Shown piece after piece: positions 1 through 7,546 of a stretch of 10,307 nucleotides of DNA (position 1 is the stretch's first letter; each line of letters begins with the position of its first letter). A program made the translations under genes and the position numbers. The stretch is from the NCBI GenBank assembly GCA_905195005.1, contig CAJJUC010000087.1, positions 1-10,307 of the forward strand, given 5' to 3'. The notes under the pieces are model-generated. The model was not told the DNA's origin and did not search any database. It worked only from the letters and a program-made list of their open reading frames with translations. This stretch comes from an uncultured Eubacteriales bacterium. Lineage in GTDB: Bacteria; Bacillota; Clostridia; UMGS1883.

Positions 1-1
1 C

Positions 2-337
2 GAGGTTATGAATATCATCGGTGAGGTTAAAGGCAAGCGCGTTATTTTGGTTGACGACATGATTGACACCGCAGGAACGATTGTGCACGGCGCGCAGGCT
101 CTTCTCGACCGCGGCGCAAAGGAAATTTATGCTTGCTGCACGCACCCCGTGCTCAGCGGCCCGGCAATCGAAAGGCTTGAAGCAAGCCCGATTAAAGAGC
201 TTGTTTGCCTGAACACGATTGAGCTTCCGCCCGAAAAAATCATGAAAAAAACCAAGGTTATCAGCGTTGCTCCGATTTTTGCGGAAGCAATCGAGCGCAT
301 TTACGAGGATATTTCCGTAAGTCCGCTGTTTGTCTGA
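2..337 (+). CDS. prs: Ribose-phosphate pyrophosphokinase (PRPP synthetase), C-terminal part
   Basis: The enzyme makes 5-phosphoribosyl-1-pyrophosphate from ribose 5-phosphate and ATP in the cytoplasm, feeding purine, pyrimidine, histidine, tryptophan and NAD synthesis. The frame is already open at the left edge (the codons before the first ATG at 8 read E-V), so the true start lies outside the window; 111 residues are visible of the roughly 310-320 usual for the family. The PRPP-binding loop VDDMIDTAGT is intact near nucleotides 50-80, followed by the conserved ATHPVLSGPAIERL-like stretch (here CCTHPVLSGPAIERL) and a normal C-terminal end with the ISVAPIFAEAI motif. It precedes pth and mfd, as in many Bacillota; the ctc (rplY-like) gene found between prs and pth in Bacillus is absent. 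Identification is firm; only the N-terminal two thirds is unseen. Confidence 0.96.
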   Translation, partial: EVMNIIGEVKGKRVILVDDMIDTAGTIVHGAQALLDRGAKEIYACCTHPVLSGPAIERLEASPIKELVCLNTIELPPEKIMKKTKVISVAPIFAEAIERIYEDISVSPLFV

Positions 338-364
338 TTTTTTCCGGTATTGCGGAATAATTAT

Positions 365-370
365 TATAAT
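365..370 (+). promoter_or_regulatory. Possible -10 element upstream of pth
   Basis: A perfect TATAAT lies 28 bases after the prs stop codon. The region where a -35 would fall (around 341-347, TTTCCGG) is a poor match to TTGACA and no extended -10 TG is present, so promoter activity is uncertain. If used, transcription would begin near 377, at the foot of the 378-408 hairpin, placing that stem at the extreme 5' end of a pth-mfd transcript. Confidence 0.3.
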
Positions 371-377
371 GAAGTCT

Positions 378-408
378 TATGCCGCCTGCAAACCTTGCAG
401 GCGGCATA
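378..408 (+). other. 14-bp hairpin in the prs-pth intergenic region
   Basis: Bases 378-391 are exactly complementary to 395-408 and enclose a 3-base loop (ACC), giving a GC-rich stem with the core GCCGCCTGCAA. No T run follows on either strand, so it is not a standard intrinsic terminator. It could be a factor-assisted terminator or processing site after prs, or a 5'-end mRNA stabilising stem for pth-mfd if the TATAAT at 365 is a promoter. The structure is seen directly; its role is inferred. Confidence 0.6.
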
Positions 409-434
409 TGGTGCATGTGAAAAAATAGCCCGAA

Positions 435-439
435 AGGAG
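435..439 (+). promoter_or_regulatory. Shine-Dalgarno site fixing the pth start
   Basis: AGGAG ends 9 bases before the ATG at 449 but touches the in-frame ATG at 440, leaving no spacer there. This selects 449 as the pth start and rules out 440 and the upstream in-frame codons. Confidence 0.8.
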
Positions 440-448
440 ATGGAGCAT

Positions 449-1024
449 ATGGCTTCCGAAACATATCTGATTGTCGGATTGGGAAATCCGGGGAAGGAAT
501 ACGAAAGAACACGCCACAACGTCGGCTTTGTTGCAATCGATTATCTTGCGCACACGCTCGGCGTTAAAATAACAAAGCTGAAATTCCGCGGAGCGTACGG
601 CGAAGCGTTTATAAACGGAAAAAAATGCATATTGCTCAAGCCGCACACATATATGAACAGCAGCGGCGAAAGCGTGCGCGAGACGGCGGAGTTCTTTAAA
701 ATCGAACCGAAGAATATAATAGTCATGTATGACGACATTGTAATTCCGGCAGGAACGCTGCGAATCCGCCCGTCCGGGAGCGCAGGCGGACACAACGGAA
801 TGAAAAGCATTATATATCAGCTCAATTCCGACCAATTTCCGCGCATACGCTTCGGCGTGGGCGCACCGAATGAGGATATGGTGAAATATGTTCTCGGCAC
901 GTTCAGCTATGAGGACGGCGTTAAGGTGACAAGCGCGGTGAAAAACGCGGATTCGATTATATCAATGATTATAGACGGGAAAATAGCCGACGCTATGAGC
1001 CGCTATAACAATAAGGAATTTTAA
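449..1024 (+). CDS. pth: Peptidyl-tRNA hydrolase
   Basis: Pth cleaves the ester bond of peptidyl-tRNAs that drop off stalled ribosomes, recycling tRNA in the cytoplasm. From the chosen start the protein has 191 residues, typical for bacterial Pth. It opens MASETYLIVGLGNPGKEYERTRHNVGF, written here only to identify its two parts: GLGNPG and the TRHNVGF segment, whose His and the preceding Asn form the core of the active site. Further family marks are KPHTYMNSSGESV, with a substrate-binding Asn, the catalytic Asp region YDDIVIPAGTLRIR, and GSAGGHNGMKSI, with the second tRNA-contacting His and Asn. The start follows from the SD at 435-439. The stop lies 2 bases before the mfd start, so the two genes are almost certainly cotranscribed. 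The fin gene that lies between them in Bacillus is missing. Confidence 0.97.
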   Translation: MASETYLIVGLGNPGKEYERTRHNVGFVAIDYLAHTLGVKITKLKFRGAYGEAFINGKKCILLKPHTYMNSSGESVRETAEFFKIEPKNIIVMYDDIVIPAGTLRIRPSGSAGGHNGMKSIIYQLNSDQFPRIRFGVGAPNEDMVKYVLGTFSYEDGVKVTSAVKNADSIISMIIDGKIADAMSRYNNKEF

Positions 1025-1026
1025 TC

Positions 1027-4000
1027 ATGAATATTTTAAATCATTTGCTGGATAAATCGGCGGAGTTCAAAAAAATAACCGCAGCATTTGAAAAAAACGC
1101 ATTCCCGATAGGAATATCGGGCGCGGCGGACGCGCAGAAAGCGCACCTCGTCAGCGAATTGTGCGAACACGAAAACAGACCGGCGTTTATAATAACGCAC
1201 AGCGAACAGGCGGCAAAGCGGCTTTATGAGGATTTGCGCTTCTTTTCGGAGCGCGGCTGCATATATGTTCCACCGCGCGACATTGTGCTCTACGAGGTTG
1301 AGGCGGCGGACAGAAAGGCAGACAACGACCGCGCGTATGCACTTTCGCGCTTGGACGGCACGGCAATCGGAATTGCCTCCGTTGAATCGTTCATGCAAAC
1401 CGTGCCCGACGCGGAGAATCTGAGCAGCCTGCGCTTTGTTCTGCGAGAGGGAGGAAAAGCCGACCTTTCGGAGCTTTCGGAGCGGTTGGTCAAAATCGGG
1501 TACACGCGCGTTATAACCGTTGATTCACCGGGTCAGTTTGCAATCCGCGGCGGCATTGCCGACATTTTTCCGCCAGGTGCGGATAATGGGATAAGAGCCG
1601 AGTTTTTCGGCGACGACATCGATTCCGTGCGGAGCTTTGACTGCGACACACAGCTCAGCATAAAGAGGCTTGAGGAAGCCGAGATTATCCCCGTCCGAAC
1701 GGCGGCGGAGGCATCGTCGCTGTTTTCCTACATTCCCAAGGACACGATAATAGTTTTTGATGAACCGCTCCGCATCGGCGAAGCGGCAAAAGCAGTTGAA
1801 TGGGAAATCGGGGAAAATATAAAAACGCTTGCCGAAAAGGATGTTGAGATAAAAAACGAAAAGCCGATAAATACTTACGCCGAAATCATGGCGGAGGCGG
1901 AAAAGAGAAGCCTTGTCGGAATCAGCTCGCTTTCGGCAGTTTTTCCCGACATGCCGCTGCGTACAGATTTGTCGGTCACGGCGAAGGGAATGGGCGGCTA
2001 CGGCGGCAACATTGAATTTCTTGTTGAGGATTTGCGCCGGTGGCTTTCGGAAAAGTACCGCATTGCAATTCTCGGCGGCAGCAGCTCACGTGCGGCTAAA
2101 ATCCGCGAAATGCTCACGGCTTATGAAATCAAATGCATATTCGCTCCGCAGGCGGAGAAGCTTTCGGATGAATATATCACTGTAGTTTCGGGCAGTATAA
2201 CGCACGGGTTCGAATATCCGCTTGAAAAGGTTATCGTCATAAGCGATAAGGAAATTTTTGCCGAGGAAAAGAAGCGGCGTTCGCGCACCTCAATTCACGA
2301 TGATAATATTGCGAAAATAAAAAGCGTTGACAAGCTTGAACCGGGCGATTTGGTGGTTCACCGTGCGCACGGAATCGGAAAATACCTCGGCATTGTCAGC
2401 ATGAAGGTTAAAGGCGTCAGCAAGGACTATATCAAAATTGCGTACAGGGGAGAGGATTTCCTGTACCTTCCTGTGGGTCAGCTTGATGCGGTGAGCAAGT
2501 ACACCGGCGGCAGCGAAAACAGCATTGTGCGCCTTAACAAGCTCGGATCAAACGAATGGGCAAACGCGCGCAAAAAGGTTAAAAGCTCCGTCCGGGAAAT
2601 GGCGCAGCGCTTGGTTGCACTTTATGCCGAGCGCGAAAAGCTGCGCGGCGTTGCATTTTCGCCCGACACGCCCTGGCAGCACAAGTTTGAGGACTCTTTC
2701 CCCTATGAGGAAACGGACGACCAGCTCCGCAGCATTGAGGAAATGAAGCACGACATGGAAAGCGAGCGCCCGATGGATAGGCTTCTTTGCGGCGACGTCG
2801 GCTACGGGAAAACAGAGGTTGCAATGCGCGGCGCGTTTAAAGCGGTTATGGACGGGTATCAGGTGGCATATCTTGTTCCGACAACAATTCTGGCAGCGCA
2901 GCATTACAATAACTTTGCGGAAAGAATGAAGGATTTCCCGATAACTGTGCGGATGCTTTCGCGCTTCTGCACCCCGGGTGAGAGCAAGCGAACGCTTGAA
3001 ATGCTGCGCAAGGGCGAGTGCGACATAGTTGTCGGCACGCACAAGCTTCTTTCAAAAAACGTAATTTTCAAAAAGCTCGGCTTTCTTATCATTGACGAGG
3101 AGCAGCGCTTCGGCGTGACGCACAAGGAAAAAATAAAGGAAATGAAGAAAAATGTTGACGTGCTCACGCTCAGCGCAACGCCGATTCCGCGAACGCTTCA
3201 CATGGCGATGATAGGAATCCGCGACATGTCAGTGCTTTCCGCGCCGCCGTCCGACCGTTACCCCGTTCAGACTTATGTGCTCGAATATAACGAAGCGATT
3301 ATCGGAAACGCTGTTTCGCGCGAGCTTGCGCGCGGCGGTCAGGTGTATTATCTGCATAACCGCGTTGAAACGATTTTCAAAGCGGCGGACAGAATTGCCG
3401 CAATGTTCCCATCGGCGCGCATCGGCGTGGCGCACGGGCGCATGAGCGAAACGGAGCTTGAAAACGTGATGATGAAAACGGACGCGGGCGAGATTGACAT
3501 TCTCGTCTGCACAACCATTATTGAAACAGGGCTTGACATTCCGAACGTCAACACGATTATTATTGAAAATGCGGATAACCTCGGCTTAAGTCAGCTGTAC
3601 CAGCTCCGCGGCAGGGTCGGGCGGACAAACAGGCTTGCATATGCATATTTAACGTACCGCCGCAACAAAATACTTGATGAAACGGCGGAAAAGCGTTTGC
3701 GCGCAATCCGCGAATTTACCGAGTTCGGCGCAGGCTTCAGAATTGCCCTGCGCGACCTTGAAATCCGCGGAGCGGGCAATGTGCTCGGTCCGGAGCAGCA
3801 CGGCTTTATGGCAAGCGTCGGTTATGATATGTACTGCTCGATTCTTGAGGAAGCCGTGAACGAAGCAATGGGCAAGCCCCCGGAAAAGAAAGTCGATGAA
3901 ACGGTTATCGACCTCAACGTCAGCGCGTTTATCCCCGATTCGTATATTCAGACCTCCGCGCTGCGCATTGAGGCGTATAAGAAAATTGCCGCAGTTGAGG

Positions 4001-4347
4001 ATTTGCAGGACCGCTACCGTGTTGAGGAGGAGTTCGAGGACAGATACGGCGATATACCGAAGGAAACCGTCACGCTGATGGATATTCAGATGACGCGGAT
4101 CCGCGCGCATGATGCAGGGATAACCGAAATCAGTCAGACAGACACGGGCATTGTTTTTAAGCTGTCCGAAACGAGCGCGGAAACGGCGCAGAGGGTTTCA
4201 GCGCTTGCTGCGCAAAACCGCGGCAAAATCCTGTTCGGCGCAGGCGATAACCCGTATATACTTCTGCGCGAAAAATCGCTTCCGCAAAGCAATCTTGTGC
4301 CGCGCGTGAACGAAATTATTGACGGATTGGGTGAACAAACGAAATGA
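1027..4347 (+). CDS. mfd: Transcription-repair coupling factor
   Basis: Mfd is a DNA translocase that pushes RNA polymerase off lesions and recruits UvrA for nucleotide excision repair. At 1106 residues it is slightly shorter than the E. coli and Bacillus proteins (about 1150-1180). Domains in order: a UvrB-like N-terminal region (about 1-350) with the GQFAIRGGIADIFP motif at 169-182 and no usable Walker A, as expected; an RNA-polymerase-interaction (CarD-like) domain starting at PGDLVVHRAHGIGKYLG (439 on); a helicase core with a Q-motif-like segment SFPYEETDDQ (557-566), Walker A GDVGYGKTE (589-597), DEEQ box (690-693), SATPIPRTLHM (716 on) and the arginine-finger motif QLRGRVGR (859-866); then the C-terminal D7 domain (about 950-1106). 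AAGGAA at 1013-1018 serves as SD. The gene is intact and overlaps the next gene by 4 bases. Confidence 0.98.
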   Translation: MNILNHLLDKSAEFKKITAAFEKNAFPIGISGAADAQKAHLVSELCEHENRPAFIITHSEQAAKRLYEDLRFFSERGCIYVPPRDIVLYEVEAADRKADNDRAYALSRLDGTAIGIASVESFMQTVPDAENLSSLRFVLREGGKADLSELSERLVKIGYTRVITVDSPGQFAIRGGIADIFPPGADNGIRAEFFGDDIDSVRSFDCDTQLSIKRLEEAEIIPVRTAAEASSLFSYIPKDTIIVFDEPLRIGEAAKAVEWEIGENIKTLAEKDVEIKNEKPINTYAEIMAEAEKRSLVGISSLSAVFPDMPLRTDLSVTAKGMGGYGGNIEFLVEDLRRWLSEKYRIAILGGSSSRAAKIREMLTAYEIKCIFAPQAEKLSDEYITVVSGSITHGFEYPLEKVIVISDKEIFAEEKKRRSRTSIHDDNIAKIKSVDKLEPGDLVVHRAHGIGKYLGIVSMKVKGVSKDYIKIAYRGEDFLYLPVGQLDAVSKYTGGSENSIVRLNKLGSNEWANARKKVKSSVREMAQRLVALYAEREKLRGVAFSPDTPWQHKFEDSFPYEETDDQLRSIEEMKHDMESERPMDRLLCGDVGYGKTEVAMRGAFKAVMDGYQVAYLVPTTILAAQHYNNFAERMKDFPITVRMLSRFCTPGESKRTLEMLRKGECDIVVGTHKLLSKNVIFKKLGFLIIDEEQRFGVTHKEKIKEMKKNVDVLTLSATPIPRTLHMAMIGIRDMSVLSAPPSDRYPVQTYVLEYNEAIIGNAVSRELARGGQVYYLHNRVETIFKAADRIAAMFPSARIGVAHGRMSETELENVMMKTDAGEIDILVCTTIIETGLDIPNVNTIIIENADNLGLSQLYQLRGRVGRTNRLAYAYLTYRRNKILDETAEKRLRAIREFTEFGAGFRIALRDLEIRGAGNVLGPEQHGFMASVGYDMYCSILEEAVNEAMGKPPEKKVDETVIDLNVSAFIPDSYIQTSALRIEAYKKIAAVEDLQDRYRVEEEFEDRYGDIPKETVTLMDIQMTRIRAHDAGITEISQTDTGIVFKLSETSAETAQRVSALAAQNRGKILFGAGDNPYILLREKSLPQSNLVPRVNEIIDGLGEQTK

Positions 4348-4892
4348 ACGCTGTTTTAAACTTCGATTTTGCAATCCTTGATTTTATCCGCACTCATATG
4401 GGCGGCGGTTTTGCGGACGCTTTTATGAAGCTTGTCACCTCGCTCGGAAATGTCGGGATTTTATGGATTGTCATTGCCACTGCGCTTCTTTGCACAAAAA
4501 AATTCAGAAAAACAGGGCTGCAAATGGCTGCCGGGCTGATTCTCGGGCTGATTTTCGGAAATTTGCTGATTAAAAATATTGTTGCACGTCCGCGCCCATT
4601 CACTCTGCGCGGCACGGATATTATTATCAAAGCTCCGCGCGATTATTCATTTCCGTCCGGGCACACGCTTGCTTCTGTCATATCGGCGTATATTTTGTGG
4701 CATAATAACAGAAAGGCAGGCATTGCGGCGGCGGTAACGGCTGCGCTGATTGCATTTTCAAGGATCTATCTTTACGTCCATTACCCGACTGACATTATCG
4801 GCGGAACGCTGCTCGGTCTGCTTATCGGGTTTGTAACTGTAAAAATTTCAGAATCTGAAAAAATGCGGCAGATGTTCCGGAAAAAGCCTTGA
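4344..4892 (+). CDS. PAP2-family membrane phosphatase
   Basis: This 182-residue integral membrane protein belongs to the type 2 phosphatidic acid phosphatase family, which removes phosphate from lipid phosphates or lipid pyrophosphates. All three signature motifs are present: K77-x6-R84-P85 (KNIVARPRP), PSGH at 104-107, and SR-x5-H-x3-D with S139, R140, H146 and D150. Hydrophobic segments fall near 35-51, 59-76, 109-119, 126-139 and 151-167. Family members of this size include BcrC-type undecaprenyl pyrophosphate phosphatases and PgpB-like enzymes; the sequence does not decide between them. Its ATG overlaps the mfd TGA (ATGA), and no strong SD precedes it, which suggests translational coupling to mfd. 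Family assignment is firm, substrate open. Confidence 0.92.
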   Translation: MNAVLNFDFAILDFIRTHMGGGFADAFMKLVTSLGNVGILWIVIATALLCTKKFRKTGLQMAAGLILGLIFGNLLIKNIVARPRPFTLRGTDIIIKAPRDYSFPSGHTLASVISAYILWHNNRKAGIAAAVTAALIAFSRIYLYVHYPTDIIGGTLLGLLIGFVTVKISESEKMRQMFRKKP

Positions 4893-4917
4893 TAAATCCG
4901 CTCCGCGCGGTTATAAT
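4889..4917 (+). promoter_or_regulatory. Near-consensus housekeeping promoter for the 57-residue membrane protein
   Basis: TTGATA (4889-4894) and TATAAT (4912-4917) are separated by exactly 17 bases, 11 of 12 positions matching the sigma-70/SigA consensus. The -35 box overlaps the stop codon of the PAP2 gene. Transcription would start near 4924, giving a leader of only about 17 bases that is mostly SD. The small gene can therefore be expressed independently of mfd. Confidence 0.8.
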
Positions 4918-4924
4918 AAGCATC

Positions 4925-4931
4925 GGGGAGG
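4925..4931 (+). promoter_or_regulatory. Shine-Dalgarno site fixing the start of the small membrane protein
   Basis: GGGGAGG ends directly against an in-frame ATG at 4932 and 9 bases before the ATG at 4941. Only the second has usable spacing, so 4941 is chosen. Confidence 0.8.
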
Positions 4932-4940
4932 ATGATTGTT

Positions 4941-5114
4941 ATGAAACGCGGAGGATTCGCAAAAGGACTTGTCACGGGCGCAGTTATCGGCAGCGCACTC
5001 GGAATGATGTTTGAAAAGCCCGATCCGAAAACAGTGTCAAAAATGAGAAGAAAAACCATGCGCACGGTTCGCAATATCGGCTGCGCGGTGGAAGATTTAG
5101 TATCGGGAAACTAA
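4941..5114 (+). CDS. Small glycine-zipper membrane protein, YtxH-like
   Basis: The product has 57 residues. It starts with a short basic segment (MKRGGFAK), then one hydrophobic, glycine-rich helix (about 9-23) in which glycines fall at 9, 13, 17 and 21, a four-step GxxxG zipper that favours helix packing in membranes. The rest is a polar, basic tail ending VEDLVSGN. This layout resembles YtxH/YtxH-like envelope-stress proteins of Bacillota (glycine-rich anchor followed by a charged tail), but the match is by architecture, not clear sequence identity. It has its own strong promoter and SD and is followed immediately by the terminator palindrome. A real gene is well supported; the molecular role is unknown. 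Confidence 0.75.
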   Translation: MKRGGFAKGLVTGAVIGSALGMMFEKPDPKTVSKMRRKTMRTVRNIGCAVEDLVSGN

Positions 5115-5159
5115 AAAAGGCTGTTCAAAAGTCAATTGACTTTTGAACAGCCTCTTTTT
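5113..5159. terminator. Bidirectional intrinsic terminator
   Basis: Bases 5118-5135 and 5136-5153 form a perfect 36-base palindrome whose arm is AGGCTGTTCAAAAGTCAA. In RNA this gives a stem of about 16 bp closed by a 4-base AATT loop. An A run (5113-5118) and a T run (5155-5159) flank it, so each strand reads as stem plus U tract. It sits between the stop of the + strand small gene (5112-5114, within the A run) and the stop of the - strand beta-glucosidase (5169-5171), and so can end both converging transcripts. Confidence 0.93.
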
Positions 5160-5168
5160 ACGATTATA

Positions 5169-7511
5169 TCAGTCAAGCTTTAACAAAAGCTCAAGTATAT
5201 TCCGCGCGCAGCTTTCCAGCACGCCGCGGTCGGGATTACTTTCCTTAACCTTTTCGGGGTGACCGAAGGGCATGCGGAGGTCGTTTCCTGCCTTTGCTTC
5301 CTCATAATGCGCTGCATTATTGTTCCAGTCGGTCATAACCATTCCGCCGAAGCCCCATTCTCCACGGAGAATGTTTGTTATAAGGTCATAATTTTCCGAT
5401 GTGTGAACACCGTTCATCTTGTTGTAAGAAGTCATGACAGTCCACGGGTCGGCTTCCTTAACGCAGATTTCAAAGCCTTTGATATAGATTTCGCGAAGCG
5501 CCCTTTCCGAAACGATGGAATCGCTGTTCATTCGGTTGACTTCCTTATTGTTGCAGACAAAATGCTTGATGGCGCATGCAATTCCGTGCGACTGTATTCC
5601 GCGCACCTTTGCGGCTGCCATTTTGCCGGAAATCAGCGGGTCTTCCGAGAAATACTCAAAGTTTCTTCCGCAGAGCGGACTTCTGTGAATATTCATCGCG
5701 GGCGTCAGCCAGATTGAAAGGTTGTTTTCTTTCATTTCAAGCGCGCCGCAGCTTCCGATTTCGTGCATAAGCCCGGTGTCCCATGTGCAGGCAATCAGCG
5801 TTGCGCACGGCCATGCGGTCGTTCTCACACCGCGGTCAGCGTGTATTCTCACGCCGGCAGGCCCGTCGGCTGTCATCGCGCACGGAATGTCAAGCTCGCT
5901 GTTTGAGCTTCCGCCGATACCGCCTGTGTTTGCAACACCGGTGTTCGGCTTGCCGCCGAGAAGCTCAATGAGCTCATCCTCGGTCATCTGCGCGATAAAT
6001 TCATCAAGCGACGCTTTTCCCTTGTAAACATCGGGAAAGGGAATAGCCTGTTCGGGCTTTTTTGAAGCAACGGGGGCGATGGGCGCATAATTAAACGGCT
6101 TTCTTTCGGTAACGGGGAGCGGCTCGTAAGTTCCGTCGCTGCAAAGACGCTTTTCAAGCCTATATGCAGGAGTTTGGCACGACAGTTGCTCCGTGATGAT
6201 ATAATCATCGTTTACAACATACTCATATTCCGTTTTTACAGTGTCGCGCACGGAGGTGCCGACATGGATTTCATAAACGCCCTTTTCAAGAATGTATGCC
6301 GAGGGCGCAACCTTGCCCATATCATCGTAGCTTGCCATTGAAGCTATCTCAAAGCTCAGAATCAGCTTTTGCGATTCGTTCGGCGCAAGCAGCTTTGTTT
6401 TTGCAAATGCCTTAAGCTCGCGCGCAGGCTTGCCGAGCTTGCCCTGCGGCGCCGATGTATAAACCTGAATAACCTCTTTGCCGGCATATTTCCCGGTGTT
6501 TTTAACGTCGAGCGTTACAAAGATTGTCTTTCCGTCGTCCATGGCATGAACATTATCAAGCGCAAAGCTTGTGTATGAAAGTCCGAACCCGAACGGGTAA
6601 CACACTCTTTCAGCCGCTTTGGGAATTGTTTCAAAGTAACGGTAGCCGACATAAATATCATCGTAATATTTTATGTAATCATCCGATTCGTTAAACGTTG
6701 CTGAGGAGGGGTAGTCGTCAAAGCTTTTTGCGAAGGTATCGACAAGGTGACCGGAGGGGTTCACATCACCGCAAAGCACGTCGGCAATCGCAAGACCGCC
6801 CTCCATGCCGCCGTTCGATGCAAAAATCGCCGCGCCGATACTATCGTTATCCTTAAACCATTCGGTGTCAACAATGCCGCCGACATTGAGAACAACGGCA
6901 ACGTTTTTAAAGCGCTTGCACACCTCTTTGACCATTTTTTCCTCGGTTTCGCTGAGATAAAAATCGCCCTTGCTGCTTGAACGGTCCCAGCCCTCGCCCG
7001 AAAAGCGGCAGATTGTGATGATTGCCGTGTCGGTAAAAGCCGCGGCGGAATCGTAAAGCGAATCGGGAACAATCGGCTCGGTGAACAAGCCGGGTTCAAA
7101 TGCGGGATCGCCGTTGAACATAACATCGTTTTCCCCGAGCGTGGTTTCGCTGCGCGCCGTTTCAAGGCTGTCGGAAACATAGTCTGCATAAAATGCCGAA
7201 ATAGCATTGTAAACACGCAGCTTTTCTTCCTTTTCCTTAACCTTCAGACCATCGTATATATTGCGTATATATCGGCTGTAAACATTTCCGCTGCCGCCGC
7301 CGCCCTTAACATAATCAATCTGCGCTTTCCCGAAAACAGCGACCTTTGCGCCCTTTTTAAGCGGCAGAATACCGTTGTTTTTCAAAAGCACGATTCCCTC
7401 ACCCGATGCCCTGCGCGAAAGAGCAATATGCTCCGTGCACGAGGTTACGGCTTTTCCGTCCGTTCCGAGCGGAACGGCAGGCTGATATTTTATCCTTGCC
7501 CATTTGTCCAT
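5169..7511 (-). CDS. GH3 beta-glucosidase with permuted domain order
   Basis: A 780-residue glycoside hydrolase family 3 enzyme, expected to release glucose or another sugar from the non-reducing end of beta-glycosides. The order is reversed from most GH3 enzymes. The alpha/beta sandwich domain comes first (about 25-265: ASGEGIVLLKNNGILPL, then SGEGWDRSSSKGDFYLS, where E173 is the likely acid/base). A fibronectin-III-like domain follows (about 285-425: YPFGFGLSYTSF, KNTGKYAGKEVIQVY). A linker runs over about 440-500. The (beta/alpha)8 domain is last (about 505-780), with DGPAGVR (549-555), RNFEYFSEDP (616-625), KH at 649-650 and nucleophile D728 in MTDW. This order is known from Ruminococcus albus and Butyrivibrio fibrisolvens enzymes. 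No signal peptide is visible, so it is probably cytoplasmic. AAGGAG at 7520-7525, 8 bases upstream, supports the start. The aglycone and linkage cannot be read from sequence. Confidence 0.94.
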   Translation of the reverse strand: MDKWARIKYQPAVPLGTDGKAVTSCTEHIALSRRASGEGIVLLKNNGILPLKKGAKVAVFGKAQIDYVKGGGGSGNVYSRYIRNIYDGLKVKEKEEKLRVYNAISAFYADYVSDSLETARSETTLGENDVMFNGDPAFEPGLFTEPIVPDSLYDSAAAFTDTAIITICRFSGEGWDRSSSKGDFYLSETEEKMVKEVCKRFKNVAVVLNVGGIVDTEWFKDNDSIGAAIFASNGGMEGGLAIADVLCGDVNPSGHLVDTFAKSFDDYPSSATFNESDDYIKYYDDIYVGYRYFETIPKAAERVCYPFGFGLSYTSFALDNVHAMDDGKTIFVTLDVKNTGKYAGKEVIQVYTSAPQGKLGKPARELKAFAKTKLLAPNESQKLILSFEIASMASYDDMGKVAPSAYILEKGVYEIHVGTSVRDTVKTEYEYVVNDDYIITEQLSCQTPAYRLEKRLCSDGTYEPLPVTERKPFNYAPIAPVASKKPEQAIPFPDVYKGKASLDEFIAQMTEDELIELLGGKPNTGVANTGGIGGSSNSELDIPCAMTADGPAGVRIHADRGVRTTAWPCATLIACTWDTGLMHEIGSCGALEMKENNLSIWLTPAMNIHRSPLCGRNFEYFSEDPLISGKMAAAKVRGIQSHGIACAIKHFVCNNKEVNRMNSDSIVSERALREIYIKGFEICVKEADPWTVMTSYNKMNGVHTSENYDLITNILRGEWGFGGMVMTDWNNNAAHYEEAKAGNDLRMPFGHPEKVKESNPDRGVLESCARNILELLLKLD

Positions 7512-7546
7512 TTTTCGTTCTCCTTTGCATTTTATTGCTTAATTTA

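Noticed and set aside
350..448. An in-frame N-terminal extension of pth beginning at 350 or at the ATG at 440.
   Set aside because: The extension crosses the 378-408 hairpin, has no SD, and adds residues not found in Pth. The SD at 435-439 is correctly spaced only for the ATG at 449.
2548..4110. Long - strand open frames opposite the mfd helicase and D7 regions.
   Set aside because: They are compositional shadows of mfd, with arginine- and cysteine-rich translations, no motifs and no ribosome sites.
5169..7511. The possibility that the reversed GH3 domain order is an assembly artefact or gene rearrangement.
   Set aside because: The reading frame is continuous with all domains complete and a plausible linker, and the same order is known in characterised rumen Clostridia enzymes.
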